This document shows positions 6,874 to 8,660 of a DNA stretch of 8,660 bases, one piece after another (the first letter of the stretch is position 1; each line of letters starts with the position of its first letter). Location of the stretch: assembly GCA_020054175.1 (NCBI GenBank), contig JAGVLR010000257.1, forward strand, positions 1-8,660. The letters are read 5' to 3'. Under the pieces are notes generated by a model. It was not told the origin of the DNA and did no database searches. It worked only from the letters and a program-made list of their open reading frames with translations. The position numbers and the translations under genes are program-made. The DNA is from Candidatus Dadabacteria bacterium. GTDB taxonomy: Bacteria; Desulfobacterota_D; UBA1144; Nemesobacterales; UBA2774.

Positions 6874-6899
6874 GGGGGCGCGCTTTCACGCACGCCCCC
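6874..6899 (-). terminator. GC-rich hairpin after the isocitrate lyase gene
   Basis: Read on the reverse strand, GGGGGCGTGC (6899-6890) pairs with GCGCGCCCCC (6883-6874) over 10 bp including one G.U pair, with a 6-base loop. On the forward strand the same position is a C.A mismatch, so the structure is more stable in the lyase transcript. It starts 27 bases after the stop codon. The tail TTCGGATTAAAAT has few U in a row, so termination may be incomplete and let some RNA polymerase through to the miniprotein gene. Confidence 0.45.
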
Positions 6900-6926
6900 G
6901 CCGGTTTTCATTTTGATTTAACGTTC

Positions 6927-8660
6927 TTACTTCTTCTTTCCGCGCGCCTTCGACGACCTTTTCGCGATGAAGTTCTTGAGCTCTGAAAGATCGGAGCCTA
7001 TGAGATCTTTCACGCGGTCGGTGTTGACGCGGGCGACTATGATGTGGCCGACTTCGGTATTTACTTCGTCGTATATACCGAGCGCCTTCATACCCTGCGC
7101 CTGCTTCTGGTTGTCGTCCGTCGGGCTGACGTAATGCACGGTGACCGCCTTATACCTGTGAATGAGGAACAGGTGAAGGAGGGTCATGAGCCTCTTCTGA
7201 CGGAGCTTGTCGTCGAACGTGTTCTGGTCGCGGACCGAGATGAAGTTGTTGCCCCAGCGGTCGTGAATCGTCGAGAATATGACGTTCGCGAGCTTGTTCT
7301 TCATATCGTCGAGAACCGAGAGCTCTAAAAGCTCGGAGCCCGCGGTGTGCGGCCGCAGCTTCACGCTGAGCTTGCCCGGTATGCCGTAGTGCTCGGACCA
7401 GAGCTCGAGCCAGTCTTCGAGGATTCTCGGCGGGACTTCCGTTTCGACGAGGTGCTGTACCTGCGTCGAGCCCTTGCCCATGGCGACTGTCGTCGCCGTA
7501 CGGCCGGACGATGCGGCGAGCGCGGCGTCAAGCCTCGGGCCGCCGACGAGTGACTGCGGCGTCTTGTAAGGCGAATCGATAAGCCTGAGCTTTCTCTGGA
7601 GCCTTGCGAGCGCCAGCATGCCGTCCTGCTTGAGAGCCATCGAGAACTCTTCCGCGGCGAGCCCGTCTATCTGGTGTCCGCCGTAGGTGATGAAGTCGAA
7701 TACGAATCCGAGCTTTCCGATTTCCTTCGGGAACTCCCTCATCTGGTCTTCCGTCATGCCGGTCGTGTCCCAGTTGAAGGACGGGGAGAGGTTGTAAGCG
7801 AGCATCTTGTCCGGATACTCGGCGTGTATAGCCTCCGCGAATTCCCTGGCCTCTTCGTAGTTGGCCGTTTTCGTTTCCATCCATATGAGGTCGGCGTAAG
7901 GAGCGACCGCCAGCGACTTGGCTATGGCGTACTCAATGCCTCCCTTTAACTGATAATAGCCTTCGGGCGTTCTCGAAAGCTCGCAGTCCCAAGTGGCGTC
8001 TATGCCCATCTGCCTCGCTCGCTCTTTCGCGTGGTGGTAGGAGGAGTGGTTCGCGAAATCGAACCACTCTTCGACCGTCATGTCGAGCGCCCTGCCCTCT
8101 TCTATCGCGAACTCCATCTGCTCTGCGATGGCCTGGGCGTATGTCATGAGGCCGGCTTCGACTTCCCACGTCTCCACGAACTTCGTGGCGGCGTTGTCGA
8201 GGGGCTTCGTGATGCTCCTTTCTTTTCCTTCCTTAAGGGCCTGAATGCTCTTGTCGATTATCGGTGTTAGGCCGACCTTGTCGAACCACTCGTAGGCCTC
8301 TTCGTACTCTGCGTCCGATATTTTGTAGAGCATAAAGCCGTTTACGTCGGTTATTCCTTTATCGAAGAACCTCTTCAGAATCGCGAGATAGCCGTTCTTG
8401 TATCCCGGGATGTTGGTATTGGTGACGCCGATAATGAAAGGATGGTCGCGCTCGTCGCCCCTGCCGTCGAGAAGGTTCGCCGCTTCGGCGTCCGTCCTCG
8501 CGACTATGATTCCCGGGACTTTCATGATGTCGAGCTGGAACCTCGCCGCTACGAGCCTCTTTATCTGCTCGTCGACCGGAACCAGCACCTTGCCGCCCTG
8601 GTGTCCGCACTTCTTCGTGCCGGGCTTCTGGTCTTCGATGTGGTAGCCGGTGACGCCCGC
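6927..8660 (-). CDS. aceA: Isocitrate lyase, long ICL2 type (5' end outside window)
   Basis: Isocitrate lyase cleaves isocitrate to glyoxylate and succinate, the first step of the glyoxylate shunt; the long forms can also use 2-methylisocitrate. The reading frame runs without stop to the window edge, so the GTG at 8588 is internal. The visible part is 577 residues, counted from the edge. The catalytic KKCGH is at 16-20 (8601-8615), followed by GGKVLVP, VPGIIVARTDAEAANL, a helical insertion (about 85-215), WDCELSRTPEGYY, NLSPSFNW at 290-297, and FITYGGHQIDG. After the core comes a further domain of about 150 residues with RDQNTF, QKRLMTL and VHYVSPTDDN. About 555 residues follow KKCGH, against roughly 240 in E. 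coli AceA. Both length and motifs match Mycobacterium tuberculosis ICL2 (AceA2, 766 aa), whose C-terminal domain binds acetyl-CoA. About 190 N-terminal residues are missing here. The C-terminus is strongly basic (ARGKKK). No malate synthase gene is in view. Confidence 0.95.
   Translation of the reverse strand, partial: AGVTGYHIEDQKPGTKKCGHQGGKVLVPVDEQIKRLVAARFQLDIMKVPGIIVARTDAEAANLLDGRGDERDHPFIIGVTNTNIPGYKNGYLAILKRFFDKGITDVNGFMLYKISDAEYEEAYEWFDKVGLTPIIDKSIQALKEGKERSITKPLDNAATKFVETWEVEAGLMTYAQAIAEQMEFAIEEGRALDMTVEEWFDFANHSSYHHAKERARQMGIDATWDCELSRTPEGYYQLKGGIEYAIAKSLAVAPYADLIWMETKTANYEEAREFAEAIHAEYPDKMLAYNLSPSFNWDTTGMTEDQMREFPKEIGKLGFVFDFITYGGHQIDGLAAEEFSMALKQDGMLALARLQRKLRLIDSPYKTPQSLVGGPRLDAALAASSGRTATTVAMGKGSTQVQHLVETEVPPRILEDWLELWSEHYGIPGKLSVKLRPHTAGSELLELSVLDDMKNKLANVIFSTIHDRWGNNFISVRDQNTFDDKLRQKRLMTLLHLFLIHRYKAVTVHYVSPTDDNQKQAQGMKALGIYDEVNTEVGHIIVARVNTDRVKDLIGSDLSELKNFIAKRSSKARGKKK

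Larger units (their letters stand above)
6648..6926. other. Convergent intergenic region between trhO and the isocitrate lyase gene
   Basis: The gap separates two genes that point at each other. It holds a reverse-strand miniprotein gene (6741-6827) with its ribosome site (6836-6841) and a GC hairpin (6874-6899). Directly after trhO (6648-6740) I see no convincing terminator. Forward transcripts may end at the GC hairpin, which on that strand is followed by GCCGGTTTTCATTTT but carries a C.A mismatch. Confidence 0.5.

Noticed and set aside
6698..6889. Reverse 63-codon frame overlapping the miniprotein gene
   Set aside because: It starts inside the GC hairpin without a ribosome site and has a basic, low-order composition. 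The 28-codon frame in the same place has far better signals.
6759..6986. Forward 75-codon frame running into the 3' end of the isocitrate lyase gene
   Set aside because: No ribosome site, crosses the terminator hairpin and overlaps the conserved lyase gene; a chance frame.
1..8660. Mobile elements, CRISPR arrays, toxin-antitoxin or defence genes
   Set aside because: I saw no transposase or integrase motifs, spaced direct repeats, terminal inverted repeats or target duplications; all large genes are housekeeping or central metabolism families.

Overview
The window comes from a bacterial chromosome with GC-rich, tightly packed genes that nevertheless use ATA (Ile) and AGG (Arg) often. There are no introns, phage genes, insertion sequences, CRISPR repeats, tRNAs or rRNAs. 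The gene set (GH63-type glucosidase, phosphoketolase, TrhO, acetyl-CoA-regulated-type isocitrate lyase) fits a free-living Gram-negative heterotroph, but the sequence alone does not name a phylum.

Layout: 1-113 holds the possible tail of an upstream gene. 114-2792 (+) is a full-length GH63/MGH1-like glycosidase. A 252-base gap follows with two hairpins and an extended -10 promoter. 3045-5402 (+) is a complete phosphoketolase. The 333-base AT-richer gap 5403-5735 is the most structured non-coding stretch. It holds a near-consensus sigma70 promoter (TTGACA-17-TATATT), a C-rich segment with tandem CATCCTC units, and a 14-bp terminator hairpin, which together look like a short non-coding RNA gene. 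After these come a second strong promoter (TTGAAA-16-TATAAT) and a 5'UTR hairpin that lead into 5736-6647 (+), the tRNA U34 hydroxylase trhO. From the right edge, 8660-6927 (-) is a long isocitrate lyase of the ICL2 type. Its first roughly 190 residues lie outside the window. Downstream of it is a GC hairpin, and then a 28-codon single-helix membrane miniprotein gene (6827-6741, -) with a very good ribosome binding site.

How the parts may work together: the glycosidase releases sugars from an alpha-linked substrate. Phosphoketolase splits pentose and hexose phosphates to acetyl phosphate, a source of acetyl-CoA. Isocitrate lyase opens the glyoxylate shunt for net use of acetyl units, and in the ICL2 type it is switched on by acetyl-CoA through its C-terminal domain. 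This points to C2-centred carbon metabolism, but the link between these neighbouring transcription units is inference. The enzymes belong to known families. The undescribed material is small: the candidate sRNA, the miniprotein and the trhO leader.
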